From: Crocinitomix catalasitica ATCC 23190
GTDB lineage: Bacteria; Bacteroidota; Bacteroidia; Flavobacteriales_D; Crocinitomicaceae
DNA: 64,000 nucleotides
Direction of reading: 5' to 3'
Assembly (NCBI RefSeq): GCF_000621625.1
Contig: NZ_JHXV01000007.1
Location: 62,001 to 126,000, forward strand
This document shows, piece by piece, positions 1 through 8,953 of this stretch (position 1 is the stretch's first letter; every line of letters starts with the position of its first letter). The notes beneath the pieces were generated by a model, which saw only the letters and a program-made list of their open reading frames with translations, did no database searches and was not told the origin of the DNA. A program made the translations under genes and the position numbers.

Positions 1-66
1 TTTTTGACAAAGATCAGTCAGATTTACTCAAAGGATATTACAGTAGTTTTAACAGTAGATAAATAA
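1..66 (+). other. Possible 3' end of an upstream coding region
   Basis: Two forward frames are open from the window edge: one ends with TAA at 60-62 (last residues SSFNSR) and one with TAA at 64-66 (last residues VLTVDK). Either could be the tail of a gene that begins before the window. The fragment is too short to choose a frame or assign a family. Confidence 0.25.
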
Positions 67-294
67 AACGCTAACAACGTTAATTTAATGTTACCAAATA
101 ATACTTAATAGTCAGAAAATAAAATAGTTAGGTCTTAATGTTGGAGGTGGGTAAAAGCAAGAGAATTATTTTTTTTTGTTTATTGATGTATTTATTTCTA
201 AAACTTTTAATACAGTAGATTGGTGTGGTTAGGAAACTGGTTGTTTTCAGGGATAGATATGGGTATATGATTGAAGTATATTTGTTTATAAATA

Positions 295-322
295 TTGATC
301 GATAATTATTTTAATATTTTTG
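295..322 (+). promoter_or_regulatory. Putative Bacteroidota promoter for the 340-3360 gene pair
   Basis: TATTTTTG at 315-322 matches the Bacteroidota -7 element TAnnTTTG, and a TTG lies at 295-297, 17 bases upstream. The start codon at 340 would give a leader of about 10 bases. The -33 match is minimal, so this is a motif-based call only. Confidence 0.4.
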
Positions 323-339
323 TTGTCTAAAATTCACCT

Positions 340-1962
340 ATGAACCTACTCAAGAAAGCCAATTTAATGGCTGTCGGACTGCTATTGCTTTTTGCAGGAT
401 GTAAAAAATTAGATCCCTATAAAGATTTAAGTAAAATAACAAGCACTTCCTGGAATCCAATACTTGCAGTCCCTGTAGCGCATACCGAATTTGGTGTCTA
501 TGACATTCTTGCCAGAACAGATAGTACGGATCTTGTAATCATCGATCCAATTACAGGAGAGATCGCTTTGACATATAAAGGTGAAATATTATCCTTTAGA
601 GCCGAAGATTTATTTGATATTCCAGACTTTTCTGAATCATTGCGGTTTAGTTTGCTTGATTTAGGGCCGCTGCCTGCAATAAGTTATTCGGGAACTGCCA
701 CTTCATCTGAAACAAGTAGTTTGTTGATTGAGCCAGTAGCTGGAATGGAAATTCATTCGGTTACTTTTAAATCAGGTTCCTTAGATTTTTCCTTTTCTAC
801 AGATCTTAAACATGATTTGACGATTGAAATTGAAATTCCTTCATTATTAGTCGGAGGCGCGCCAATTAATGAGTCTTTTGAGTTGACTTATGATGGTGAT
901 GTTCCACAAGAACTGGCTAGGTCAATTGACTTGGCGGGTGCTATTGGTGATTTTACTCTAGATGGAATGACTGTAAATGAAATTGAAGCGAATTATTCAA
1001 TAACAATTAATGGTACAGGTGAAGAAATAGTAGGAACTGAAAGTTTTGAAACATCCATAGGATTTACTGATATCAATTATAAAAATGCAACAGGTAATTT
1101 TGGAATGCATTCATTAGGTAGCTACAGTGATTCAATACTATTGCGCATTTTTAATAATGCAATTGATGGTTATTTCGAATTAACAAACCCTAAAATTAGA
1201 TTGGAGATGATCAATTCATTTGGTTTTCCAGTGGAAGTGAATTTGTCAGATTTAAAAACAGTCAGTGAGGTCACAGGAGAAACATTTGTTTTGGATGGGT
1301 ATCCTAGTACAATTTCAATTCCGTATCCAACAGAATTTGGCGATGATCGGTCTTATTTATTAGAGTTGAATAAAACGAATACGACTAATATTTCAACGAT
1401 AATTACACCTGTCCCGAAATACTTTCATTTCGCAGCAAGTGGGCTAGCAAATCCTGATGGTCCGCCGGTAACGCCTAACTTCATTGAAGATGTAAGTCAA
1501 TTTAAAATAAATGCAGAAATAGAATTACCGTTAGAAGGTTTTGCGCACGGTTTTCAAATGGTAGATACGGTTGAGTTTGACTTTTCAGATGATGTAGAAG
1601 AAGTTGAACGGGTTATGTTTCGATTGATTATTAACAATGGATTCCCTATTGATTTATCTGCAGGTGTGACTTTTGTTGACGAAGATTATACAACCTTGTT
1701 AACGCCAACTATTGGTATAGAAAACATAGTGAAATCGGGTCGAATTAATGCAGATGGTTTAGTGATTGACAAAACGGAACAGATCACAGATATTTCAATT
1801 GAAAGATTGGATGTGCCTAAATTGAAACATGCGAAATATATAATTATTCGCACAGATGCAGAAACTGCGAATGGGATAAATGGTGATATTGTTAAACTCT
1901 ACGATTTCTATAGTCTATCAATCAAATTAGGAATGCAGGTAGAAGGCAAGCTTAATTTTTAA
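340..1962 (+). CDS. Exported lipoprotein of unknown function, 540 aa
   Basis: The protein begins with a lipoprotein signal: positive residues, a hydrophobic stretch and the lipobox LFAGC with Cys21, followed by two lysines. It should be lipid-anchored in the envelope. The rest is rich in beta-prone, acidic and Ser/Thr-rich sequence with no catalytic motif I recognise. It looks like a tandem array of beta-sandwich or propeller-like segments, but that is only an impression from composition. The next gene starts 18 bases downstream and encodes a DUF5723-like outer-membrane protein, so the two are probably co-transcribed and may form an envelope pair. The ATG start places the signal sequence correctly. 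Function unknown. Confidence 0.75.
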   Translation: MNLLKKANLMAVGLLLLFAGCKKLDPYKDLSKITSTSWNPILAVPVAHTEFGVYDILARTDSTDLVIIDPITGEIALTYKGEILSFRAEDLFDIPDFSESLRFSLLDLGPLPAISYSGTATSSETSSLLIEPVAGMEIHSVTFKSGSLDFSFSTDLKHDLTIEIEIPSLLVGGAPINESFELTYDGDVPQELARSIDLAGAIGDFTLDGMTVNEIEANYSITINGTGEEIVGTESFETSIGFTDINYKNATGNFGMHSLGSYSDSILLRIFNNAIDGYFELTNPKIRLEMINSFGFPVEVNLSDLKTVSEVTGETFVLDGYPSTISIPYPTEFGDDRSYLLELNKTNTTNISTIITPVPKYFHFAASGLANPDGPPVTPNFIEDVSQFKINAEIELPLEGFAHGFQMVDTVEFDFSDDVEEVERVMFRLIINNGFPIDLSAGVTFVDEDYTTLLTPTIGIENIVKSGRINADGLVIDKTEQITDISIERLDVPKLKHAKYIIIRTDAETANGINGDIVKLYDFYSLSIKLGMQVEGKLNF

Positions 1963-1980
1963 CTGTCAAAAAATTCGATT

Positions 1981-3360
1981 ATGAAACAAATAATTTTGGC
2001 ATTAGGTTTTATCCTTACTTGCTTTTCAGGTTTATATGCGCAATCTAATTTTACACTTTACAATATGGACAATATTGTGCAAGGGCAATACGAAAACCCC
2101 GCATTTCGATCAAAAGCGAAAGTAGGTTTGTCTTTTGCTCCGTTCAGTAACTTAATTCAAATTGGCGCTTCTAATTCAGGGTTTTCTATTGAGGATGTCC
2201 TAGAAAGTAACAATGCTAATGATTCTTTAAACTTGACCATAGACAAGGCGCTGAGCCAAATGAAAGCGGTTAATTATTTTGATATTGATATGCGGAATGA
2301 ATTGTTTGCATTTCATTTCACGAATGAAAAGTCGACTTATGGGGTGACGATAAACCATGTTTTACACAGTAATTTTAATTATCCTAAAGGTTTGTTAGAA
2401 TTGGTGTATTATGGAAACGGTGGTGAGGAGACAATCGGCAAAAGAGCCTCATTTGATGGTTTAGGATATAATATGATGTCTTATTTAGAATTTGGGTTCG
2501 TTTGGAACAGAAAGTTCGGTGAAAAATTAGTAGTTGGGGCTAAAGTAAAATATCTTAAAGGTGTGGCAAATGTGCAAACAGCGAATAGTAATTTTGGTTT
2601 ATATACGGATGCAAAAACATTTGATTTAACGGTAGATGGAGAGGCTTTAGTGAATACCTCAAATACTGCAGCGTTTTATAATGATAGTGTTGCAATTGAT
2701 AATAGACAAGTGAGATCGGCAATAAAAAGCAGTAGAAATAATGGTATTGCTATTGATTTAGGATTGACATACGACCTAACAGATAAGATTCAATTAACAG
2801 GTAGTTTAATAGATTTTGGGCAGATTAAATGGAAAGACAATGTGACCAATTATAGCATCGAAAAATTTGCATTTAAATATGATGGAATTGATTTAGAGCA
2901 ATTTTTAGAGGATAGCACAGCGATTTTTGATAAGATGTTAGATTCTTTAGAACAGTTGGCCAATATCAATGAGACCGCAAATGCATATAAAACTAAAACC
3001 TATTCGAGGTTCTATGTTGGAGCGAATTATGATGTCTCAAATATTTTTAATGTGGGTTTAACTTGGTACAATTCGTTGAGTTACGACCAATACAGAACAG
3101 CAGTAAATTTATCTGCCAATTTACGCGTGAAATACTGGTTGTCAATGACGGCGAATTACGGAATTTACAATTATGGTAAGTCGAATTTAGGTCTTGGTGT
3201 GAGTGTTCGTTTGGCTACGTTTCAAATATATGCCATGACAAATTCAATGTTCGCTTTGATAAATCCTCAATCACAACGTTCGGTAGATGTTAGTGTTGGC
3301 ATGAGCTTTCAGATTGGTAAGGTAAAAGAGGATAAAAAGAAGCTTGTTCAAGAAGATTAA
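1981..3360 (+). CDS. DUF5723-like outer-membrane beta-barrel protein, 459 aa
   Basis: An N-terminal signal peptide ends at about residue 21 (GLYAQ). The mature protein begins with a FTLYNMDNIVQGQYENPAF segment; a motif of the type 'P-A-F near the mature start' is typical of the DUF5723/PorP-like barrels of Bacteroidota, where an Asn-Pro motif follows the signal. Alternating hydrophobic/polar strands and aromatic girdles continue to the C terminus, and the last 15 residues are charged. I infer an outer-membrane barrel. DUF5723 is my family assignment from this layout and is not certain; the function of that family is unknown. It lies 18 bases after the lipoprotein gene and faces a convergent gene on the other strand. 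Confidence 0.7.
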   Translation: MKQIILALGFILTCFSGLYAQSNFTLYNMDNIVQGQYENPAFRSKAKVGLSFAPFSNLIQIGASNSGFSIEDVLESNNANDSLNLTIDKALSQMKAVNYFDIDMRNELFAFHFTNEKSTYGVTINHVLHSNFNYPKGLLELVYYGNGGEETIGKRASFDGLGYNMMSYLEFGFVWNRKFGEKLVVGAKVKYLKGVANVQTANSNFGLYTDAKTFDLTVDGEALVNTSNTAAFYNDSVAIDNRQVRSAIKSSRNNGIAIDLGLTYDLTDKIQLTGSLIDFGQIKWKDNVTNYSIEKFAFKYDGIDLEQFLEDSTAIFDKMLDSLEQLANINETANAYKTKTYSRFYVGANYDVSNIFNVGLTWYNSLSYDQYRTAVNLSANLRVKYWLSMTANYGIYNYGKSNLGLGVSVRLATFQIYAMTNSMFALINPQSQRSVDVSVGMSFQIGKVKEDKKKLVQED

Positions 3361-3373
3361 GGGCAGTTTTTAA

Positions 3374-4771
3374 TTATGGAATTTTACCATCAATAAATGT
3401 TTCCACCCACAATTCTTCCGCTGATCGTGTAACTGCATTCACAATGATTAGTTTCGTCTTATCATTTAAAGCGGTTGTATATATGAAGTCCTTTTTTGGG
3501 TTGAATTTCCAATTTTTTAATTCTGGAAAATTAGAACTGATCATGGTAAGCTGCGTTTTATGCTGGTTGTTAATCGATATTACTTTAGTTAACGGAACTT
3601 CCATCATTTTTTCAATTGAATTGTTCGTTAGTTCATAGTCAGAATTTCTATAATTCGAGTAGGGATATAACTGTCGAATGAAATCAAAAAAATCTTGATC
3701 TTCACTTATAACGTATCGATAGGTCATTAAATTTTCAAGTTCTATATTCCAACTGCTAAACTCATTGTCATAGATTGATAAATAAGAATTGATAAAATTC
3801 TGGTCAATGCTTTTGTCCGCTAAAATATATTTTTTCACTGTTGGATATAGCTTTTTAGCCATAGCGTTGATATAATGCATATTGTACCAATCAAGCGAAT
3901 CAGCTACGCCATTTAGATCTTCGTAAACATATCCATTGCCGATGGCAGTTGCCAACACTTCATTCATTAACAACAAGGCATATTGGGCGTTGTTGGAATT
4001 GCTTTGGTCAAACCAATCATTGATTTCATTTTTATATTTTAAATTCTGTTCGTCGTATAGAATATGATAAATTTCATGCATTAATACACTGAATAGAATA
4101 TCGTATTGGTCAAAATCTAATTGGATTTCACTCACGGCTTGATTCGAAAAAGCGGTAGCTGTAAAGCCATTTTTTTCAATTGATGGGATAAAAGTGATAT
4201 TAAAAGGAATTGCATAATCCCAATTGGTATTGTAAAAGTTTAATCCATTTTGAAAATAACCGCTCAAATTTACTGAATCGATATAACGGCTGAGGTCTTT
4301 TACTTTTGATTCGAAATTTAGTTTGTTAGGTTCATAAATCAATGTGTTATAAACAGGGAGGAATGTCTCAATGATGTTGGCAAGGGCATAGATTTCAGAA
4401 CTTGGTACAATTCCAAAAGCTTGGGTTTTGAAATCATTAAGGTCTGCTGATTCTATTAATAACCTTTGTATTTGATGGATTGTAATTCCTGGCATTTTTT
4501 GTCCTACTTGAAAACCGTTAAAATTATAAGAAGCATAGATGTCGAGCGTGTCGAATCTTGAAATTAAATCGCTGTATTTAGTTGTATTGTATTTGGAGGT
4601 AGAAAAAAGTTCTTTATAAGCATTGTCAGGATAATAGTCGGATAGTTTTTGAATAAAATCGTAGGTAGCATAGTATTTTGAAAAGCCAATGTGAATTGAT
4701 GGTTTATTTTGGGCAAAACAGTATGAGCTGATTAAAGTAAATAAGGGTATGATCAATAAAGTACGCAGCAT
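3374..4771 (-). CDS. Exported protein with HExxH metalloprotease motif, 465 aa
   Basis: A signal peptide (LIIPLFTLISSYCFAQ) marks it as exported. Residues 232-236 are HEIYH, a zinc-binding HExxH signature inside the hydrophobic helix LFSVLMHEIYHILYDEQ, and Glu271 in LLMNEVLATAIGNGY is a plausible third ligand at gluzincin spacing. I infer a secreted or periplasmic zinc peptidase, but I do not recognise the family and the substrate is unknown. It is monocistronic in appearance: the gene ends 13 bases from the convergent barrel gene and is separated from the next minus-strand gene by about 140 bases. A short forward frame inside it (3444-3638) is a shadow. Confidence 0.65.
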   Translation of the reverse strand: MLRTLLIIPLFTLISSYCFAQNKPSIHIGFSKYYATYDFIQKLSDYYPDNAYKELFSTSKYNTTKYSDLISRFDTLDIYASYNFNGFQVGQKMPGITIHQIQRLLIESADLNDFKTQAFGIVPSSEIYALANIIETFLPVYNTLIYEPNKLNFESKVKDLSRYIDSVNLSGYFQNGLNFYNTNWDYAIPFNITFIPSIEKNGFTATAFSNQAVSEIQLDFDQYDILFSVLMHEIYHILYDEQNLKYKNEINDWFDQSNSNNAQYALLLMNEVLATAIGNGYVYEDLNGVADSLDWYNMHYINAMAKKLYPTVKKYILADKSIDQNFINSYLSIYDNEFSSWNIELENLMTYRYVISEDQDFFDFIRQLYPYSNYRNSDYELTNNSIEKMMEVPLTKVISINNQHKTQLTMISSNFPELKNWKFNPKKDFIYTTALNDKTKLIIVNAVTRSAEELWVETFIDGKIP

Positions 4772-4909
4772 ATATTCTGATTTTAAGCCAAAATATTACA
4801 GATTATGAAATATTTCAAGATTTATTGCGCGTCGAATTGTAATGCTTAGCAAACTTTAACATTTGCTATATAAAAGCTGAAAGCATTTTCAAAGCAATGC
4901 GTAATAACT

Positions 4910-5869
4910 TTACTTGTTTGCTTTCTTCAAAAACTTACGCATCACTTTGGTATTGCTGGGTAAATTATCATGCATAGTTGCGTGGCCAGCACCTTTTATG
5001 ACTGCCACTTGAGAATTCGGAACCAATTGCTGAAAATAAAGCAAAGTTTCGGGTCTAGCTTCGTCATATTCTCCTGTGATGAATAGGGTAGGGACAGAAA
5101 TCTTTTTTAAGGCAGCAATATTGTCGTAAGTCTTTAAAGTACCATTAGCAGTAAATTCTGTTGGTCCCCACATATAATTATAGATGAAATAATTACCTCG
5201 AGCAACAACAGTGTCTAGGTCGCTTGATAAACCTTTTTTTCGCAAACCGTAATTGGCCAAATAAATCCTGTTGGCATTTTGATAAGCAGGCGAGCTAAAA
5301 TCACCAGTTTTTTCGCCCATTGCAATGGCTTTTTGAATAGTGTCAGGCAAGGCCATAATTAATGTGTCGGCATCAGCTTCCCAAATAGCGGTACTAAAAT
5401 AAGGGCTATTAAAAATAATTCCTTTTACACCTTGTGGATGTGCTACATAATATTCGAGTGCTAAAGCAGTTCCCCACGAATGACCATATAAATAGAATTC
5501 GTTGAGGTTTAAATGGGAGGTTAAGGCTTTTACTTGCGCAACAAATTCATGGACTTTTAAAAGATTGGTGTCTTGGTGGTGATCTGAACGACCGCTACCA
5601 AATTGATCGAATAATATAATCGGTTGATCTTTGGTTAATTTCTCAAATAAATAAAACGAACGACTGGTACCACCTGGTCCGCCATGCATCATTAAAAGTG
5701 GGGCTTCATTTCCTTCACCCAAAATGCGGTACCACATTTTGCCGCCATTCACTTCGACATAACCTTCACTTGCCTTTAGTGTTGGATTCGTTCCGGCTAA
5801 AGCAGTCGAACCACCAATTAAAACTAAAAAGAAGCACGTAAAAGTGATTAAGATTTTGATTTGCTGCAT
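4910..5869 (-). CDS. Alpha/beta hydrolase, proline iminopeptidase-like (S33), exported
   Basis: The protein has a signal peptide (FLVLIGGSTALAG) followed by an alpha/beta hydrolase fold. Visible motifs are the oxyanion region HGGPGG (about residues 62-67), DQFGSGRSD (about 88-96), the nucleophile elbow GHSWGTA with Ser131, an Asp in TGEYDEARPE (about 268) and a His in GAGHATMHDN (about 295). The HGGPGG and DQRGxGRS-type motifs are characteristic of the S33 proline iminopeptidase family, which removes N-terminal proline from peptides; here Gln-Phe-Gly replaces the usual Gln-Arg-Gly. The export signal suggests periplasmic peptide turnover. Specificity cannot be fixed from sequence. It follows the NTF2-like gene by 80 bases. 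Confidence 0.85.
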   Translation of the reverse strand: MQQIKILITFTCFFLVLIGGSTALAGTNPTLKASEGYVEVNGGKMWYRILGEGNEAPLLMMHGGPGGTSRSFYLFEKLTKDQPIILFDQFGSGRSDHHQDTNLLKVHEFVAQVKALTSHLNLNEFYLYGHSWGTALALEYYVAHPQGVKGIIFNSPYFSTAIWEADADTLIMALPDTIQKAIAMGEKTGDFSSPAYQNANRIYLANYGLRKKGLSSDLDTVVARGNYFIYNYMWGPTEFTANGTLKTYDNIAALKKISVPTLFITGEYDEARPETLLYFQQLVPNSQVAVIKGAGHATMHDNLPSNTKVMRKFLKKANK

Positions 5870-5949
5870 GTGTTTTTTATTTGAAATTTTCTAATTCCAT
5901 TGAGTTCATTGTATTATTCAATTAGCTGAAAAATATAGTTTACTTGAAA

Positions 5950-6417
5950 CTAGCTTTGTTTTGCCTCGAATTTATTAAGAAGTTCATTGGTACTGGCTTG
6001 TAATTTTTTACGAAAGAAACCTGTTCCACCAATCAATCTACCTTTAAAACCGAACGCTTGTTTTGCCCAAGTATGTAAATTGAAATCGTCATGATGTTCA
6101 ATGATTTTTCCATCTTTAATTTTGAATTTAGCATCCACTTCGTTCACTACTTTATTCCCAGTTTGACTGAATGTGTATTTTGCTGTCCAATGCGCAGAAC
6201 CTTCGTTTTCTCCTCCTTTTACATCGCGAAATGACATATTCGTTTCGCCTTTATTAGACAATAACATCCGCCACATATTTTTAGCTTTTTCGCCTTTTAA
6301 AGTGCCAAATGCAGGATCTGAAAATATCACATCGTCCGAATAAAGAGACGTCATTTTAGCAGCGTCACGATTCGTAAAAGCAGTATAAAACTCCTCAATT
6401 ATTGTTGCATTATTCAT
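5950..6417 (-). CDS. NTF2-like / SnoaL-like small protein, 155 aa
   Basis: The N terminus (IIEEFYTAFTNRDAAKMTSLYSDDVIFSDPAFG) is the classic NTF2-like opening: a helix followed by 'F..RD...M..LY..DV.F.DP'. The central KFKIKDGKIIEHHDDFNLHTW strand is also typical. No signal peptide, so it is probably cytoplasmic. Members of this superfamily bind small ligands or act as isomerases, so no substrate can be named. It begins 14 bases after the stop of the adjacent metallophosphoesterase gene and is likely the last gene of that transcript. The C-terminal 40 residues (FGFKGRLIGGTGFFRKKL) extend beyond the core fold. Confidence 0.75.
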   Translation of the reverse strand: MNNATIIEEFYTAFTNRDAAKMTSLYSDDVIFSDPAFGTLKGEKAKNMWRMLLSNKGETNMSFRDVKGGENEGSAHWTAKYTFSQTGNKVVNEVDAKFKIKDGKIIEHHDDFNLHTWAKQAFGFKGRLIGGTGFFRKKLQASTNELLNKFEAKQS

Positions 6418-6430
6418 TTGTTCTGTTTTT

Positions 6431-7633
6431 TTATTTTAATTCTAAAACTGTTATTTCTGGCCATATACCAAGGCGTCCAGGATATCCCAAGAACCCAAAT
6501 CCACGGTTAATATACAAATACTGATCAGCGTTTTGGTAAAGCCCTGCCCAGTTTTTATAACGCAATTGAATTGGACTCCATTTTAATTTGCCCCATTCAA
6601 TCCCCATTTGAGCGCCGTGTGTATGTCCACTTAAAGTAAGATTGATGTCTTTATTATTTGTAATTACTTCAGCATCCCAATGACTAGGATCATGAGACAA
6701 TAGAATTTTTACTGGTGCTTCACAACCTGCAGATGCCTTTGCCAAATCGCCGACTTGGTGGAATCCTTTCCCCCAATTTTGCACACCTATTAAGCCAATT
6801 TTATCTTGTCCTTTTTCTAAATAAAGATGTTCGTCTAGTAATAGGCGCCAACCCATTTTTTTATGAACGCCTTTTAAGTCTTCTAAATTTTTTGCCTTCG
6901 CCTCTTTACTTGGCCATTGTACATAATCACCATAATCGTGATTACCCAGAATAGAATATACACCCAAAGGAGCCTTCAATTGGGAAAATATAGAAATATA
7001 AGGATCCATTTCTGTGGCATCATCGTTCACTAAATCTCCTGTAAATACAATGATATCTGCCTTTTGTTGTAGAATTAAATCAACACCTCTTTGCACAGCC
7101 TTAGGGTTGTAAAAACTACCAGAATGTATATCCGATATTTGAACGATTTTAAGTCCTTTAAATGATGCTGGCAAATGTTTGATTTCAATCGATGTTCTCC
7201 GAACCTTATAACGATATGGTCCTATGATCATGCCAAGTATGAATAGGATGGCGGGGAGAATAGAAATAACAAGACCGATATAAATCAGTATTACACTGCG
7301 TGGATTTTCATCGACAAAAAACATTGTAAATAATCTTCGGATGTCATCAAGTAGGAGGAATAAATCAAAAGTTAATAATGTGAATAGATCGATGAAGACG
7401 AATGCAAAAAAAAAGTTTCTTAACGATTTTGATAATCGGTTTCCACCAGCAAAGATAATCAGTAGTGATGCAATGGCAACAGCAAATAAACCGTAGTGAA
7501 TTGTTTGGACAACTGTACTAAAAACATCATCAGATAATAATGCTAGCCATGACAATCCATTATACGCATAGCCTTGTAATAGAAAGAGAATTCCAACTAT
7601 AATAAATGGCAGTATGCTAAATCTACTATGCAT
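6431..7633 (-). CDS. Membrane-anchored calcineurin-like metallophosphoesterase, copy 1
   Basis: About four hydrophobic helices occupy the first 145 residues, followed by a calcineurin-like phosphoesterase domain. All metal-ligand blocks are present: ISDIHSGSFYN (DxH), TGDLVND, LGNHDYGD, LLSHDPSHWD and SGHTHGAQMG. Related membrane enzymes (YkuE/YaeI type) hydrolyse phospholipid or nucleotide-lipid pyrophosphates such as UDP-2,3-diacylglucosamine, so a lipid or envelope substrate is plausible but unproven. The start overlaps the end of the upstream paralogue by 8 bases, so the two are translated from one message. The catalytic domain is very similar to that of the neighbour while the membrane segment is diverged. 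Confidence 0.88.
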   Translation of the reverse strand: MHSRFSILPFIIVGILFLLQGYAYNGLSWLALLSDDVFSTVVQTIHYGLFAVAIASLLIIFAGGNRLSKSLRNFFFAFVFIDLFTLLTFDLFLLLDDIRRLFTMFFVDENPRSVILIYIGLVISILPAILFILGMIIGPYRYKVRRTSIEIKHLPASFKGLKIVQISDIHSGSFYNPKAVQRGVDLILQQKADIIVFTGDLVNDDATEMDPYISIFSQLKAPLGVYSILGNHDYGDYVQWPSKEAKAKNLEDLKGVHKKMGWRLLLDEHLYLEKGQDKIGLIGVQNWGKGFHQVGDLAKASAGCEAPVKILLSHDPSHWDAEVITNNKDINLTLSGHTHGAQMGIEWGKLKWSPIQLRYKNWAGLYQNADQYLYINRGFGFLGYPGRLGIWPEITVLELK

Positions 7634-8879
7634 TATTTGAATCGTTTTTATGTAAAGTCATTACTGTAATTTCAGGCCATATTCCTATTCTACCAGGGTA
7701 ACCTAAAAAACCATATCCTCGGTTAACATAGAGATATTGTTGCTGTTCTTTGTATAGTCCAGCCCATTTTTCATACCTTAAACTAATGGGGCTCCACTTA
7801 AAACCTCCAGTTTCAATTCCCATTTGTAAACCATGTGTATGTCCACTAAATGTAATATCTACATCTTTGTATTCTTTCCTTACTTGCTCATCCCAATGAG
7901 TAGGATCATGCGACAATAAAAGCTTAACAGGTGCGTCACAATCTTTGGCTGCCTTTGCTAAGTCACCGACTTGGTGGAATCCTGCTCCCCAATTCTGAAC
8001 GCCAATTAAACCTATCTTTTCACCTTCTTTTTCAATATATACATGCTCATCTAATAAAAGTCGCCATCCTAATTCGCCGTGTATAGCTTTCAAACGGTCT
8101 AGATTTGCAGCTTTATCTTCATCATTCTTCCATTGTCTATAATCGCCATAATCGTGATTGCCCAGAATGGAATAAACACCTAATGGCGCACTTAAACGAG
8201 AAAACACGTCCATATAATTATCCATTTCAGTGGCAGAATCATTGACTAAGTCTCCCGTAAAAAAAATAATGTCAGGTTTTTGAGCCAATAATAAATCGAT
8301 GCCTTTATTCACTGCTTTTTTATTGTAGAAACTGCCAGAATGAATATCAGATATTTGTACAATTTTCAGTCCTTCAAAAGCCGGTGGTAAATTGGGTAAA
8401 TTTACTTTTGGTTGATGCAAAGTGTATTTATATGGACCGACAAACATGCCTGTGGTTAAGGATGCTACTGGAACAGCTGCGACGATAGCACCAGATTTCA
8501 CCATAAAGTCTAATCTCGATATACCTTCTTTCTCCTCACCGGTTGAATTGTTGTTCGTTGTTTTTTGTTTGATCCATTTACCTAAACGAATGATATCATC
8601 AACCAATAGAATAAGTGTAAATAGAAACTTAGAAATTAAGTTAATGATGACTAAACCAAAGAAAAAGTTCAGCATCCAAGAAGGGAAATTTCGTCCAATT
8701 AAAAACATGGCTGCAATTCCGATGATTGACAAAATCATCAACGTTAAATGCCCATATTTAAGGGTGATTCGCCACCTTTTAGTATAGTTTGACCATCTAG
8801 ATTTTAGTGCTTTATAAGTGTAAATTTCAATAAATAATAATATTGAAATTATTGTTAAAGGCATTAACCAAGTTCTCAT
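7626..8879 (-). CDS. Membrane-anchored calcineurin-like metallophosphoesterase, copy 2
   Basis: Same architecture as the downstream copy: N-terminal membrane helices, a Lys/Asn/Glu-rich linker (about residues 103-118), another hydrophobic segment, then a phosphoesterase domain with ISDIHSGSFYN, TGDLVND, LGNHDYGD, LLSHDPTHWD and SGHTHGLQMG. Every metal ligand is conserved, so both copies should be active. The two paralogues share long identical runs such as LKIVQISDIHSGSFYN. It is first in a minus-strand transcript with copy 1 and the NTF2-like gene, with a consensus -7 element just upstream. The linker before the last hydrophobic segment (EEKEGISRLDFMVKSGAIVAA) contains an SRxxF-type stretch that resembles a Tat-like signal without the double arginine. 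Confidence 0.88.
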   Translation of the reverse strand: MRTWLMPLTIISILLFIEIYTYKALKSRWSNYTKRWRITLKYGHLTLMILSIIGIAAMFLIGRNFPSWMLNFFFGLVIINLISKFLFTLILLVDDIIRLGKWIKQKTTNNNSTGEEKEGISRLDFMVKSGAIVAAVPVASLTTGMFVGPYKYTLHQPKVNLPNLPPAFEGLKIVQISDIHSGSFYNKKAVNKGIDLLLAQKPDIIFFTGDLVNDSATEMDNYMDVFSRLSAPLGVYSILGNHDYGDYRQWKNDEDKAANLDRLKAIHGELGWRLLLDEHVYIEKEGEKIGLIGVQNWGAGFHQVGDLAKAAKDCDAPVKLLLSHDPTHWDEQVRKEYKDVDITFSGHTHGLQMGIETGGFKWSPISLRYEKWAGLYKEQQQYLYVNRGYGFLGYPGRIGIWPEITVMTLHKNDSNNA

Positions 8880-8895
8880 TCAATTCAATTTGGTA

Positions 8896-8903
8896 CAAAT
8901 ATA
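8896..8903 (-). promoter_or_regulatory. Consensus -7 element upstream of the phosphoesterase pair
   Basis: On the minus strand this reads TATATTTG, a perfect TAnnTTTG, ending 16 bases before the ATG at 8879. I see no good TTG at the expected -33 spacing. Confidence 0.45.
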
Positions 8904-8953
8904 CCGCTAATTGAGACGAATTATTTGTTTAAACATTAATAAATCAATGCTAA

